Of a stretch of DNA of 57,810 nucleotides, positions 44,573 through 53,603 are shown in pieces. Position 1 is the stretch's first letter; the number at the start of each line of letters is the position of its first letter. The DNA is from Lachnospiraceae bacterium (lineage in GTDB: Bacteria > Bacillota > Clostridia > Lachnospirales > Lachnospiraceae). The translations under genes and the position numbers were made by a program. Where the stretch lies: NCBI GenBank assembly GCA_017511045.1, contig JAFWLM010000118.1, forward strand, positions 1 through 57,810, read 5' to 3'. The notes beneath the pieces were generated by a model that worked only from the letters and a program-made list of their open reading frames with translations, searched no databases and was not told the DNA's origin.

Positions 44573-45871
44573 TCACGTCCGGTCAGCCGCATTGGCATCC
44601 GGCAGCTTCCTCATTGTCATCAAAGAAGTAAAGCTGATCGCGATAATAATGATCAGTATCAGATAAGCAATTTTCGTGTGGCCGCTCTGAATCAGAGATG
44701 TCATCATGATTCCGGAAAAGGCACCGGGGATCAGTGAAAGCGCAAAGGCGATCCGATTCGCAGACTGGTATTGCTTGCGGCCGTAAACATAAGCAATGAA
44801 ACATGGTCCCATGACGGGAGCAGCACCGAGAATGTTTGCCAGACCAAAAGCCATGATGATCAGCAGGATGACAGATTTTCTTGCAGGCATAAATATGAGT
44901 GACAAGGTCGGGATCAACATGCTGAGAATGAGGAGCATTTCTGTTTTTAAGGAACCGATTTTATCGTTCAACCATCCGTATGCAAGTGAACACGGAATCC
45001 CAGCGATGGCTCCGGCGGATACAAAGACAGTTGCAGCTAACCAAAGTTCCTGCCCGCCGCGAGTCATAAAGCTGATAGCCATAGAGGACATGATCGCGGG
45101 GACAACAAACTGCGGAGCGATCATAACGATCGTAAGCTGCCAGAATTTTTTATCTCTCAGCATTACTGATGCTTTTATCGGTGTGCTGTCACTGGTTTCA
45201 GAGAGCGGTGCGTGATCCATGCCATCCGGATACATACCGGCATCTTCCGGAACATCTTTTAACAGAAAAACCAGGACCAGTATCATGATCAGAGTCAGGA
45301 CTGCAATCCCGTAATAGAACGGACGGTAATCTCCGTTCCAGCTTTTGGAGATCACATTCGGCATCAGAGATGTTCCGACAATAGTAAAAATCGTGGCTCC
45401 GATGGAACCAATCGATGCCATTCGTCCTCTAAGTTTGATGAACCAGTTTGTAATCAGCATCGCCCCACCCATTTGAAAGATCGGGCAGCAGCAGCGAATG
45501 ACGAAAAGCGAGATAAAGAACAGTGGAAAGTTTCCTGCTTTTGTTCCACCGAAACAGTCAAGCCCGTTAGCAAGAGCGATCCCTATGCATCCTAATCCGG
45601 TAAGTACCATGAACGGGATCATTATCTTCTTGACTCCAAACTTGATCATGAGCGTTCCGTATACCATTGTTAAAACAATTGCAGCGAGGTTTCCGATCGT
45701 CAGGGGGAGCATCGTTAGATTTGCGCTCCATCCTCCGCCTTCTTCTGTAATAAAAGTTTGTATGATGTTCATTTGTTCTACCTGCATGCCGGCATACATG
45801 AACATGCAGAGCAGATCAAAAACTACAAGAATTGCGGCGACAATGGTAAAGTTCTTTTTTTTACTTTTCAT
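44573..45871 (-). CDS. MFS transporter, second of tandem pair
   Basis: A 432-residue major facilitator protein with about 12 membrane helices. GWSANLTMLPLTIGNLAAIVL and the following FGVKKIM (motif A region) and WFIKLRGRMASI resemble the OFA (oxalate/formate antiporter) and related monocarboxylate groups. Paralogous over its full length to the gene at 45907-47235 and probably co-transcribed with it (35 bp gap). Likely moves a small organic anion; substrate unknown. Confidence 0.87.
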   Translation of the reverse strand: MKSKKKNFTIVAAILVVFDLLCMFMYAGMQVEQMNIIQTFITEEGGGWSANLTMLPLTIGNLAAIVLTMVYGTLMIKFGVKKIMIPFMVLTGLGCIGIALANGLDCFGGTKAGNFPLFFISLFVIRCCCPIFQMGGAMLITNWFIKLRGRMASIGSIGATIFTIVGTSLMPNVISKSWNGDYRPFYYGIAVLTLIMILVLVFLLKDVPEDAGMYPDGMDHAPLSETSDSTPIKASVMLRDKKFWQLTIVMIAPQFVVPAIMSSMAISFMTRGGQELWLAATVFVSAGAIAGIPCSLAYGWLNDKIGSLKTEMLLILSMLIPTLSLIFMPARKSVILLIIMAFGLANILGAAPVMGPCFIAYVYGRKQYQSANRIAFALSLIPGAFSGIMMTSLIQSGHTKIAYLILIIIIAISFTSLMTMRKLPDANAADRT

Positions 45872-45906
45872 AATTCAATACTTTCTTTCGAATAAATTCT
45901 ATTTGA

Positions 45907-47235
45907 TCATCCTGCTTTATGACGGAGCGAGTCACGGTCGGCTGCATTGGCATCCGGGATCTTCATCATGGTCATAAGAGTCACGAAACTGATAACATCA
46001 AGGATGATAAGGATCAGGTATGCGAGCCATGCATGACCGGATCCGATCAGGGAGGTCATCATGATTCCGCTGAATGCACCTGGGATCATCTCAATTGCCA
46101 TGGTGACCCGGTTGACAGACTGAAATTTCCGTCTTCCGTATAAATGAGCAACCAGACAGGGATGCGTGACCGGAGCGGCTCCGAGTGTGAGCGCTAACCC
46201 CACCGCCAAAATGACGAGGAGAACGGTGCTTTTATGAGAAGGCATAAACAACAGTGTCACTGTTGGTATTAACATGGAGCCGAGGAACAGGGCTTGTGTG
46301 ATCAATGCGCCGAGTTTATCATTTAAAACTCCGAAAAGAAGAGAGCATGCGACACCGGCAATTGCACCGGCTGATACAAAGACGGTTGCTTGTAGCCACA
46401 GTTCTGATCCCCCTCTCGTAATAAAACTGAGCGCCATGGATGACATCATGCCGGAAATAAGAACCGTCGGAGCTGACTGAACGACCGCTAATTTCCATGC
46501 AATCGGATCGCGAAGGACCTCAGATACTTTCATTGGCATGTCATCTCCCTTTTCCGATTTTGGCGCTTGTTCTGTGCCGTCAGGATAGAGACCGGAGTCT
46601 TCAGGGAAATCCTTTAAACACACTCCCAAAACGACTGCCATTATAACACAGAGTGCTCCCACACCATAGTAGAAGGGACGGTAATCACCGCTCCAGCTTT
46701 TCGCAATTACGTTTGGCATCGCTGATGTTCCAACAACAGTGAAGAGTGTTGCACCCATGGAACAGATTGATGCCATACGTCCTCGAAGACGTATGAACCA
46801 GTTGGTGATCAGCATCATAGCACCCATCTGAAAGATCGGGCTGGCACAGCGGACCACCATCATGGAAGCAAAGAAGAGAGGATAGTTTCCGGAGGCCGCC
46901 CCTCCGAAGCAATCCAAGCCATTCGCCAGAGAGATCCCGGCACAGCCGAGACCGGACAGAATCATAAACGGAATCATTATTTTGCGGACTCCGACACGGA
47001 TAAAGAGTGTCCCGAAGACAAAGGTCAGAACAATGCAGATCAGGTTTCCTATCGTCATCGGGAGCATTGTCATGTTCGCGCTCCAGCCGCCTCCTTTTTC
47101 AGTGATGAAGGTCTGGATGACATTCATGTGTTCCGAATGTAGTCCGGCGAACATGAACATACACAGTATGGAGAGAATGGATAAAATGACTGCAAAAACG
47201 ATGAAGCGTCTTTTTTTAGTTTTTTCTGTTTTCAT
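45907..47235 (-). CDS. MFS transporter, first of tandem pair
   Basis: A 442-residue major facilitator protein, about 12 helices, with GGGWSANMTMLPMTIGNL, VGVRKIMIPFM and WFIRLRGRMASICS. Similar to its downstream paralogue, including shared LDCFGG and YPDG loops and the C-terminal MKIPDANAADR. Divergent from the siroheme protein gene, with which it shares a 300-bp control region. Two near-equal paralogues may serve uptake and export of a substrate/product pair, or form a heterodimer; this is inference. Confidence 0.87.
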   Translation of the reverse strand: MKTEKTKKRRFIVFAVILSILSILCMFMFAGLHSEHMNVIQTFITEKGGGWSANMTMLPMTIGNLICIVLTFVFGTLFIRVGVRKIMIPFMILSGLGCAGISLANGLDCFGGAASGNYPLFFASMMVVRCASPIFQMGAMMLITNWFIRLRGRMASICSMGATLFTVVGTSAMPNVIAKSWSGDYRPFYYGVGALCVIMAVVLGVCLKDFPEDSGLYPDGTEQAPKSEKGDDMPMKVSEVLRDPIAWKLAVVQSAPTVLISGMMSSMALSFITRGGSELWLQATVFVSAGAIAGVACSLLFGVLNDKLGALITQALFLGSMLIPTVTLLFMPSHKSTVLLVILAVGLALTLGAAPVTHPCLVAHLYGRRKFQSVNRVTMAIEMIPGAFSGIMMTSLIGSGHAWLAYLILIILDVISFVTLMTMMKIPDANAADRDSLRHKAG

Positions 47236-47411
47236 AAAAAGTATACTCTCAATTCAATATGTATTCTGCCGCGTTTTTCCAGTGGTTAGATCTTTTTTAG
47301 AACAAAGATACCCACATTAATAAAACTATGTATTAATAATAAAGCCGGATTCTGTTTTCCGCTTTATAATTCCTTCTAAATTAATGTATATGGTATTTGT
47401 AATATGGTACA

Positions 47412-47448
47412 AAAGATATTCACCCTCATAGGAATTGTGAATATCTTT
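47412..47448. promoter_or_regulatory. 12-bp inverted repeat
   Basis: AAAGATATTCAC (47412-47423) and GTGAATATCTTT (47437-47448) are perfect complements around a 13-nt loop. Could be an operator in the divergent region or an RNA hairpin. No adjacent gene ends here, so a plain terminator is less likely. Confidence 0.6.
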
Positions 47449-47486
47449 ATTTCATATCATTATTTTTCTGAAGACATACGGGTGGC

Positions 47487-47509
47487 TTCTGTTTTATAAT
47501 AAAACAGAA
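47487..47509. promoter_or_regulatory. 23-bp perfect palindrome over -10 box
   Basis: TTCTGTTTTAT and ATAAAACAGAA flank a single central base. TATAAT (47495-47500) lies inside it, so a dimer bound here would block the promoter of the siroheme-protein gene 27 bp downstream. Regulator unknown. Confidence 0.65.
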
Positions 47510-47535
47510 TACGAACAGGACGGAGGGCTGTTAAA

Positions 47536-48255
47536 ATGCTGACAAACGAGGAGAAGGCAGGCTTAAAGGGCAGAGGAATGATCATCTCGAAAGACGGAGA
47601 ACATTTTGTCGCCAGGATCCTGACGGAAAACGGAACGGTGACGAGTGACCAGTTAAGAGCGCTTGCGGATGCGGCAGACCGCTATGCAGAAGGCAGCGTT
47701 GGTTTTACCAGCCGTCTTTCCGTTGAGATGCCGGGTGTTGCCTATGAGAATATTGATCCTCTGGAGACATTTCTGAATAACAATGGAATGGAGATCGGTG
47801 GAACAGGACCGAAGATCCGTCCTGTCGCCTGTTGCAAAGGAACCGTCTGCGTTCACGGGCTGATAGATACGCAGGGTTTTGCAGCAGAGCTTCATGAGAA
47901 GTTTTACAAAGGATGGCATGATGTTACGCTGCCTGCCAAATTCAAGATCGCTGTCGGCGGATGTCCCAATAACTGTATCAAACCGAGCCTGAATGATTTC
48001 GGGATCTCCGGCTGGATGCGGGTGAATGAAGCCGGGGAGCGTGTTCCGGGGTATAAGATTACTTTGGGCGGGCTCTGGGGAAAGAGCCAGAGAGTCGGAA
48101 CCCCGGTGGAAGGTGTGTTTTCAAAAGAGCAGGTCTTGAGTATTCTGGACCAGAGCCTTAAGATCTGGATGGAAGAGGCAGAACCGAAGGAACGTTTCGG
48201 CCGTTATTTAGACAGGGTAGGGGCGGACGCATTTATCGCAAGGCTTCAATTCTGA
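47536..48255 (+). CDS. Small siroheme [4Fe-4S] sulfite/nitrite reductase-like protein
   Basis: A 239-residue protein with one sulfite/nitrite reductase repeat: an N-terminal half-domain (GSVGFTSRLSVEMPGV) and the siroheme-cluster motif Cys99-x5-Cys105 ... Cys143-x3-Cys147 (CCKGTVC and GGCPNNC). It is about half the size of AsrC/NirA-type two-repeat enzymes and has no extra ferredoxin domain, like low-molecular-weight anaerobic sulfite reductases. No dsrC, asrAB or cysIJ gene is adjacent. It may reduce sulfite or another small oxyanion, taking electrons from ferredoxin. GGAGG precedes the ATG; a palindromic operator covers its promoter. Confidence 0.82.
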   Translation: MLTNEEKAGLKGRGMIISKDGEHFVARILTENGTVTSDQLRALADAADRYAEGSVGFTSRLSVEMPGVAYENIDPLETFLNNNGMEIGGTGPKIRPVACCKGTVCVHGLIDTQGFAAELHEKFYKGWHDVTLPAKFKIAVGGCPNNCIKPSLNDFGISGWMRVNEAGERVPGYKITLGGLWGKSQRVGTPVEGVFSKEQVLSILDQSLKIWMEEAEPKERFGRYLDRVGADAFIARLQF

Positions 48256-48267
48256 CGACTTGGAAGA

Positions 48268-48337
48268 TTACACAAGGGTGACTTTTGATTTTCGTCATTT
48301 TGTCCTCTTGACCTTCGTGTAACAAAACAGTGTAACA
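48268..48337. repeat. GTGTAACA/TTACAC motifs before FAD oxidoreductase
   Basis: GTGTAACA occurs at 48317-48324 and 48330-48337, 13 bp apart, and the complement TTACAC at 48268-48273. TTACACAAGG (48268-48277) can also pair with CCTTCGTGTAA (48312-48322) except one bulge. A candidate regulator site or terminator/attenuator in the 142-bp gap. Confidence 0.45.
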
Positions 48338-48397
48338 TTATTTACAATAAGAGAATTATCAGATGGGGTATCCAGTTCAGGAAAGGAAGGAGCATCT

Positions 48398-49942
48398 ATG
48401 GTTAATCATTATGACGCAAGAAAATTCAACACCGACGTGCTGGTATGCGGCGGTGGTGTGGCAGGCGCGGCAGCTGCAATCGTGGCTGCAAGAAGAGGCC
48501 TGAAAGTACTGCTGTTAGAGTATGGAATCTCTTTAGGAGGACTTGCAACCAATAACTATGTGACCGGTATCGCCGGACAGGTGGAAGGACTGAGCCTCGA
48601 ATGGATCAACCGCTGCATCGAAGAGGGATACGGACAGTGGAGACCGCATCTGCCGCTTTTCGACCCTGATAAGGCAAAAATCTTATTAGAGACAATGATC
48701 CATGAGCATGGCGGACGGATTCTGTATGGTACCCATGTAGTTGATGTGAACATGGAAGAGGATGGCAGAAATATCAAAAACGTCATTGCCTACAGTAAGT
48801 CCGGCCGGATGGAGATCTCTGCGAAAGTCTATATCGATGCAACCGGTGACGGCGATGTGGCAGCAGCTGCAGGGGCGCCGTACGAAGAAGGCAGTCCGGA
48901 ATTTATGGGCCTGAATATGGGAACGACTCTGGCATTCCGTTTTACCAACGTGAACTGGGCAGCATATCAGAAGGCCAATGGAGAATGGGCAAAGAAGCAG
49001 ATCGAAGAAAAAGGAAAAGTGGACTGCTATGGCTTATATAATGACATGCACAGACAAGCACTGGAAGCCGGAGACCTTCCGTATTTTGTCTTCCCGTCAG
49101 CATTGATGTATCCGATACCGGGATTTCCGGAAGACTCGCTGGATGTTTCTGTTATGACCTGCCATAGTTTTTACAACCATAATACCGATGTAGAGGATCT
49201 TACAAGACAGATCGTAGAGCAGCATCAGCAGATCCTGTTCCTGGAAAAATTCTTTAATAAATGGATCCCGGGCTTTGAAAAAGCAAAGGTTTCAGGTATC
49301 GGAAGCCTTCACGGAGTCAGGGATTCCAGAAGGATCATCGGGGAATATGTGTTCAAAGCATCTGATGTGGCGTGTGCCAGAAAGTTCGAAGACGGGATCG
49401 TAAGATTTCCGGAATTCTTTGATACCCATCATCCGACAAGCCCGACACAGGGATTTAAGCGCCATATCCATATGACAGAACCGGAAGAACCTACGGTCAC
49501 GATACCGGATGAACGTTTTGAGGGATTGGAAATGCACCGTTTCGGAACACCCGCCGGCGTTCAGTGCAGACCGAATCCGAGAGATTACTGCGAGATCCCG
49601 TTCCGTTCGCTCGTTCCGCTCGGCGTAGACAATCTGCTTCTGGCAGGCCGATGTGTATCTGCAGAGTTTGATTCCTGCGGCGGAGTCCGTGTCATCGCAC
49701 CTTCCATGGGAACCGGACAGGCGGCAGCAATTGCGGCGGAGATTGCCGTTAGAGAAGGAACACGGATCCGCGACATCGATCCGAAGCTCATCCGTAAAAA
49801 GATGATCGAGGAAGAGGGCGTCGAGCTGGATAAACCGGTCGACGGATACTGGGAAGAGAGGACACACCGAGAAGGAACACTGATTGTTAACTTCACTGAT
49901 TCGGCGGATATCATTACTCCGAAAGGAGTCGTTCCGTTTTAA
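48398..49942 (+). CDS. FAD-dependent oxidoreductase
   Basis: A 514-residue flavoprotein of the FAD_oxidored (PF12831-like) group. N-terminal dinucleotide fold VLVCGGGVAGAAAAIVAARRG, then GGLATNNYVTG, YIDATGDGDVAAAAG and the C-terminal CVSAEFDSCGGVRVIAPSMGTGQAAAIAA, all typical. No Fe-S motif. GGAAGGAG precedes the ATG. It lies 5 bp before a UroD-like gene, so the two are probably one unit. The substrate of this group is seldom known; it could reduce a C=C bond or oxidise an alcohol. Confidence 0.87.
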   Translation: MVNHYDARKFNTDVLVCGGGVAGAAAAIVAARRGLKVLLLEYGISLGGLATNNYVTGIAGQVEGLSLEWINRCIEEGYGQWRPHLPLFDPDKAKILLETMIHEHGGRILYGTHVVDVNMEEDGRNIKNVIAYSKSGRMEISAKVYIDATGDGDVAAAAGAPYEEGSPEFMGLNMGTTLAFRFTNVNWAAYQKANGEWAKKQIEEKGKVDCYGLYNDMHRQALEAGDLPYFVFPSALMYPIPGFPEDSLDVSVMTCHSFYNHNTDVEDLTRQIVEQHQQILFLEKFFNKWIPGFEKAKVSGIGSLHGVRDSRRIIGEYVFKASDVACARKFEDGIVRFPEFFDTHHPTSPTQGFKRHIHMTEPEEPTVTIPDERFEGLEMHRFGTPAGVQCRPNPRDYCEIPFRSLVPLGVDNLLLAGRCVSAEFDSCGGVRVIAPSMGTGQAAAIAAEIAVREGTRIRDIDPKLIRKKMIEEEGVELDKPVDGYWEERTHREGTLIVNFTDSADIITPKGVVPF

Positions 49943-49947
49943 AGAAT

Positions 49948-50955
49948 ATGACGCCAAAAGAAAACTACTTAACAGTATTAAAAGGCGGGGTCCCGGAGTG
50001 GCTCCCTATCGACACCTATACTTTTTATCCTCCCTGGTTCACACCGGGGGTGATCTGTATCCGCCCTTATATTTTTAATATCGGACGAATGGGAGGTAAG
50101 GACTTTTTTGGTGTGGAGTTTATTCCGACAGAAAGTACCGGAGGACAGGGAATGCCGGACCACAGCCAAATCCTGCTGAAGGATATTCATGACTGGCCGA
50201 ATGTGATCAAACTTCCGGATATAAATGACTTTGATTTCGAGGAGATGGCGAGAAAGGATCTGGAAAAGATCGACCGGACACAGACTGCTGTGGAACTTGG
50301 GACCCATGTCGGCTATTTCCAGCTTCTCATGGAGTTCATGGGAATGACAGAAGGGCTGATCGCCATGTATGAGGAGCCGGAAGAGGTCTATAATCTGATG
50401 GAGTACCTGGCAGATTGGCTGGATGAATTCTTTAAACGGAGCATTGATGCATATAAACCGGATGTTTATGCGATCACAGATGATATTGCTTCTTCAAAAA
50501 ACACTTTTATGTCAAAACAGGTTTACAGGGAACTGATCAAACCGTTCCATGTAAGGATGTGCGAATATGCAAACAAGCTCGGGATTCCGATTGATATGCA
50601 TTGCTGCGGTCACTGTGAAGACTTTATTGAAGAATGGTTTGATTTTAATGTCATCATGTGGAACTGCTGTCAGTGGATGAATGATCTGGAAGGGATCAAG
50701 AAGAAATACGGAAGCCGCCTGATCTTAAACCGCTGCAACAGCCTGGATGATCCGCAGAATTTCAGCGATGCAAAGGAAGAAGATGTCCGGGCGTGTATCC
50801 GCAAATATATTGACACTTTTGCTCCGGGCGGCGGATATATCTTTGGCGCATATGTTTTCGGACCGACCGGGGATGAGACGATCGCCAGAAGAAATATGTG
50901 GATGATGGACGAGTACAGGAAGTACGGAATCCCGTGGTATAAGAATCATTCCTGA
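49948..50955 (+). CDS. UroD/MtaA-like methyltransferase-fold protein
   Basis: A 335-residue member of the UroD superfamily starting MTPKENYLTVLKGG. The metal-site region reads MHCCGHCEDF, with His, two Cys and another Cys available, so zinc binding as in MtaA is plausible; ITDDIASSKNTF replaces the DDWG region of the two paralogues near the window start. Probably co-transcribed with the FAD oxidoreductase (5 bp gap, weak ribosome site). Could transfer a methyl group to or from a corrinoid protein, but none is visible nearby. Confidence 0.8.
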   Translation: MTPKENYLTVLKGGVPEWLPIDTYTFYPPWFTPGVICIRPYIFNIGRMGGKDFFGVEFIPTESTGGQGMPDHSQILLKDIHDWPNVIKLPDINDFDFEEMARKDLEKIDRTQTAVELGTHVGYFQLLMEFMGMTEGLIAMYEEPEEVYNLMEYLADWLDEFFKRSIDAYKPDVYAITDDIASSKNTFMSKQVYRELIKPFHVRMCEYANKLGIPIDMHCCGHCEDFIEEWFDFNVIMWNCCQWMNDLEGIKKKYGSRLILNRCNSLDDPQNFSDAKEEDVRACIRKYIDTFAPGGGYIFGAYVFGPTGDETIARRNMWMMDEYRKYGIPWYKNHS

Positions 50956-50977
50956 TTGAAGAGAAGAGAATAATACA

Positions 50978-51760
50978 TTATCCCCTGAACAGTCCAAACA
51001 GACCGACGCGGTTTTTCGTGCCGGTCTTTTTATATATATTGTGAATGTGTTTTTCAAAGGTGGATTTCGTAATGCAGAGTTCTTCTGTGATCGCATTGTC
51101 TGCAGCACCGTTCAGCATCATATTGATGATCTCTTCCTCTCTTCTGGTAAGGGAATAATCGTTGATCAATGCTTTCGGAACAGAAAAGCCGGGAGCCGTC
51201 GGGTCGGCCTTGAATCCTCGGTAGCGGGTGACAAGGCGGTAGAGCTTCAGTTCAATATGAGCCTTCAGTAATTCTAAAAAGAAGATCTCTTTATCTGTGA
51301 AATCGCCGTCTTCTTTTCTGCGGTACAGTCCGATCATGCCCAGCTTGATATCATTATGAACAAAAGTAGCCTGAAGAGCATAGTAAAGCTTCTGAGGTTT
51401 ATATACCTCTTTGTAAAGCGCGGAATTATTCCATTCTTCTTCCTCTCTGGAATCTGTAGCGCGGAACACGCTGCTCCATGGAGCTTCCATGTATTCCCAC
51501 CAGATCGACCGGTAGCTTCCTTCAACAAAACGGGACTCATCAAACGGATCATTTTCAGGACCGGTGAAGTAGGGTTCCTCGTAGACAAATTCGTTGTTGC
51601 GGGAGGTCACTTTCAGAGCCATGGCCTTATGATATGGGATCATCGTCTTGATCTGTGAAAGTAAGATCCTGGAAAGGTCTGAGAAAGAATCGCATAAATT
51701 GATGCGGTAGATGACCTGGGAAATATAAGAACTTTCTTTCATTGATAAACTGACTGCCAT
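50978..51760 (-). CDS. LuxR-type transcriptional regulator
   Basis: A 260-residue DNA-binding protein. Residues about 196-258 form a LuxR/GerE helix-turn-helix: LTRREEEIINMMLNGAADNAITEELCITKSTFEKHIHNIYKKTGTKNR pattern (shown here only in part as LTRREEEIINMML and STFEKHIHNIYKK). The N-terminal 170 residues look like a GAF-type sensor without a receiver Asp, so it probably senses a small ligand. AAAGGAGG precedes the start. It is divergent from the CoA-transferase operon and likely controls it or the FAD/UroD pair it faces. Confidence 0.87.
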   Translation of the reverse strand: MAVSLSMKESSYISQVIYRINLCDSFSDLSRILLSQIKTMIPYHKAMALKVTSRNNEFVYEEPYFTGPENDPFDESRFVEGSYRSIWWEYMEAPWSSVFRATDSREEEEWNNSALYKEVYKPQKLYYALQATFVHNDIKLGMIGLYRRKEDGDFTDKEIFFLELLKAHIELKLYRLVTRYRGFKADPTAPGFSVPKALINDYSLTRREEEIINMMLNGAADNAITEELCITKSTFEKHIHNIYKKTGTKNRVGLFGLFRG

Positions 51761-51964
51761 GGCGGCCTCCTTTCTGTACAGCTATATCCTAATCCCCTAT
51801 AAGAGCAATATCAAGCAGAAGATTGGAATAAAACTTCTAATATTGCGGAAAATAAGTAGAAAAATAGATATATCAGCCAATTTCCAATCATCCAACAAAA
51901 AATTATACTTTCAATAGAAAACTGTAAAAGGCGTTAAGCTGCAGCAGATGAAAGGAAGGAAAAA

Positions 51965-53515
51965 ATGGCAAAGATCATTACAGCAAAAGAAGCAGCACAG
52001 CTCATCCCTGACGGGGCGACTGTAGCATGCGGAGGCATGGGACTTTCCGGATGGGCTGAGGAGATTGGATGCGCGATCCGCGACAACTTTATCGAAACCG
52101 GCCATCCCTGTAATCTGAGTATCAAACAGGGAAGTGCAATGGGCGACTGGAAAGAGCGAGGCATCACCCGTCTTGGTGAAGGCGGGGAAGGTCTGGTAAC
52201 GAAATGGAGCGCGGCACATGTCGGAAGTGCGTTCACCCTGAATAAACTTGCGGTTGATAATAAACTGGAATGCTGGTGTCTTCCTCAGGGTGTGATCGTA
52301 AACCTCTGGAGGGAGATCGCAGCCGGACGCCCGGGCCTGATCACGAAAGTTGGTTTGGGAACATTCGTTGATCCGCGTCTCGACGGCGGAAAAATGAACA
52401 CGGTCACAAAAGAGGATATCTGCAAGCTGATCGAATTTGAAGGAGAAGAGTATCTGTTCTATAAATCATTTCCGGTCGATGTTGCGATCCTGCGCGGAAC
52501 GACAGCGGATGAAAACGGAAATATCAGCTTTGAACATGAATCGGTCCTGAATGAAGGCCTGTCCATTGCAGAAGCTGTTAAGCATTGCGGCGGAATCGTC
52601 ATTGTGCAGGTGGAATACATTGCGAAAGCAGGAACGCTGCATCCGAAGGAAGTTAAGATTCCGGGAATCCTGGTAGATTACGTGGTTCAGGCAACCACGA
52701 CCGACGCCTGCTGGCAGACGGAAGGCGTGTATTATGAGCCGGCATTTTGCGGCAATGTCAAAAAACCGGTCGACCGGATCAAACCGATGGAACTATCCGA
52801 ACGTAAGGTGATCTGCCGCCGGTGTGCTGCAGCTCTGAGAAAAGGAAATGTAGTTAATCTCGGGATCGGTATGGCGGCTGATACAGCTGCAGTCGTTGCG
52901 GAAGAAGGCTATATTGACGATATTGTTTTGAGCACGGAGTCCGGTATGGTCGGGGGTGTTCCTGCAGCTCTTCCAAATTTCGGAAGTGCATGGAACCCGG
53001 ATGCGATCATGACCCATAATGATATGTTTGACCTGATCGACGGTGGAAGTTTAGACGTTACGGTTCTCGGTATCGGACAGATCGATGAGAAAGGAAATAA
53101 CAATGTGTCAAAATTTGGTCCTTCACTGACGGGGCCGGGTGGCTTTATCAATATCACCAGCGCGACAAAAACCGTTATCTTCTGCGGAACTTTTATGGCG
53201 AAGGGAAAATACAGGATCGGGGATGGAAAACTCGAGATCCTGGAAGAAGGCAAGATCCGCAAATTTGTTAAGAATGTGGAACAGATCACCTTTTCTGCGG
53301 AAAAAGCGCCAAAAGACCAAAATGTTCTTTACGTTACGGAACGCTGTGTCTTTAAACTGATCGACGGTGTACTGACGCTGACGGAGATCGCGCCAGGCAT
53401 AGACCTGGAAAAAGACATCCTCGCAAATATGGATTTCACACCGGCAATTGCGGATGATCTGAAAGTTATGGATGAGGGAATGTTCTGTGAAAACTGGGGC
53501 GGACTGTCTCTGTGA
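51965..53515 (+). CDS. Family I CoA-transferase (propionate/acetate CoA-transferase-like)
   Basis: A 516-residue fused alpha-beta CoA-transferase of the YdiF/Pct type. The N-terminal half starts AKIITAKEAAQLIPDGATVACGGMG; the C-terminal half has NLGIGMAAD and STESGMVGG, whose Glu is the expected catalytic residue that forms the glutamyl-CoA intermediate. It would activate a carboxylic acid with CoA from another acyl-CoA. It precedes acyl-CoA dehydrogenase and EtfBA genes on the same strand, so it probably loads the acid to be reduced. GGAAGG before the ATG. Confidence 0.9.
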   Translation: MAKIITAKEAAQLIPDGATVACGGMGLSGWAEEIGCAIRDNFIETGHPCNLSIKQGSAMGDWKERGITRLGEGGEGLVTKWSAAHVGSAFTLNKLAVDNKLECWCLPQGVIVNLWREIAAGRPGLITKVGLGTFVDPRLDGGKMNTVTKEDICKLIEFEGEEYLFYKSFPVDVAILRGTTADENGNISFEHESVLNEGLSIAEAVKHCGGIVIVQVEYIAKAGTLHPKEVKIPGILVDYVVQATTTDACWQTEGVYYEPAFCGNVKKPVDRIKPMELSERKVICRRCAAALRKGNVVNLGIGMAADTAAVVAEEGYIDDIVLSTESGMVGGVPAALPNFGSAWNPDAIMTHNDMFDLIDGGSLDVTVLGIGQIDEKGNNNVSKFGPSLTGPGGFINITSATKTVIFCGTFMAKGKYRIGDGKLEILEEGKIRKFVKNVEQITFSAEKAPKDQNVLYVTERCVFKLIDGVLTLTEIAPGIDLEKDILANMDFTPAIADDLKVMDEGMFCENWGGLSL

Positions 53516-53603
53516 TTTTACCCCAACGGGTAGTATGGGAAGCAAAGAAATCCGTATACAATTCATGTCATAAAGATGGAAAAGATAGAAACAGGAGGGA
53601 AAT

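Larger units (their letters stand above)
47236..47535. other. Divergent control region with three inverted repeats
   Basis: No gene seen. ATTAATA (47316-47322)/TATTAAT (47331-47337) lies on the MFS side. Two stronger inverted repeats, listed separately, lie on the siroheme-protein side. A partial echo, TTCTGTTTTCCGCTTTATA, begins at 47350. Confidence 0.6.
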
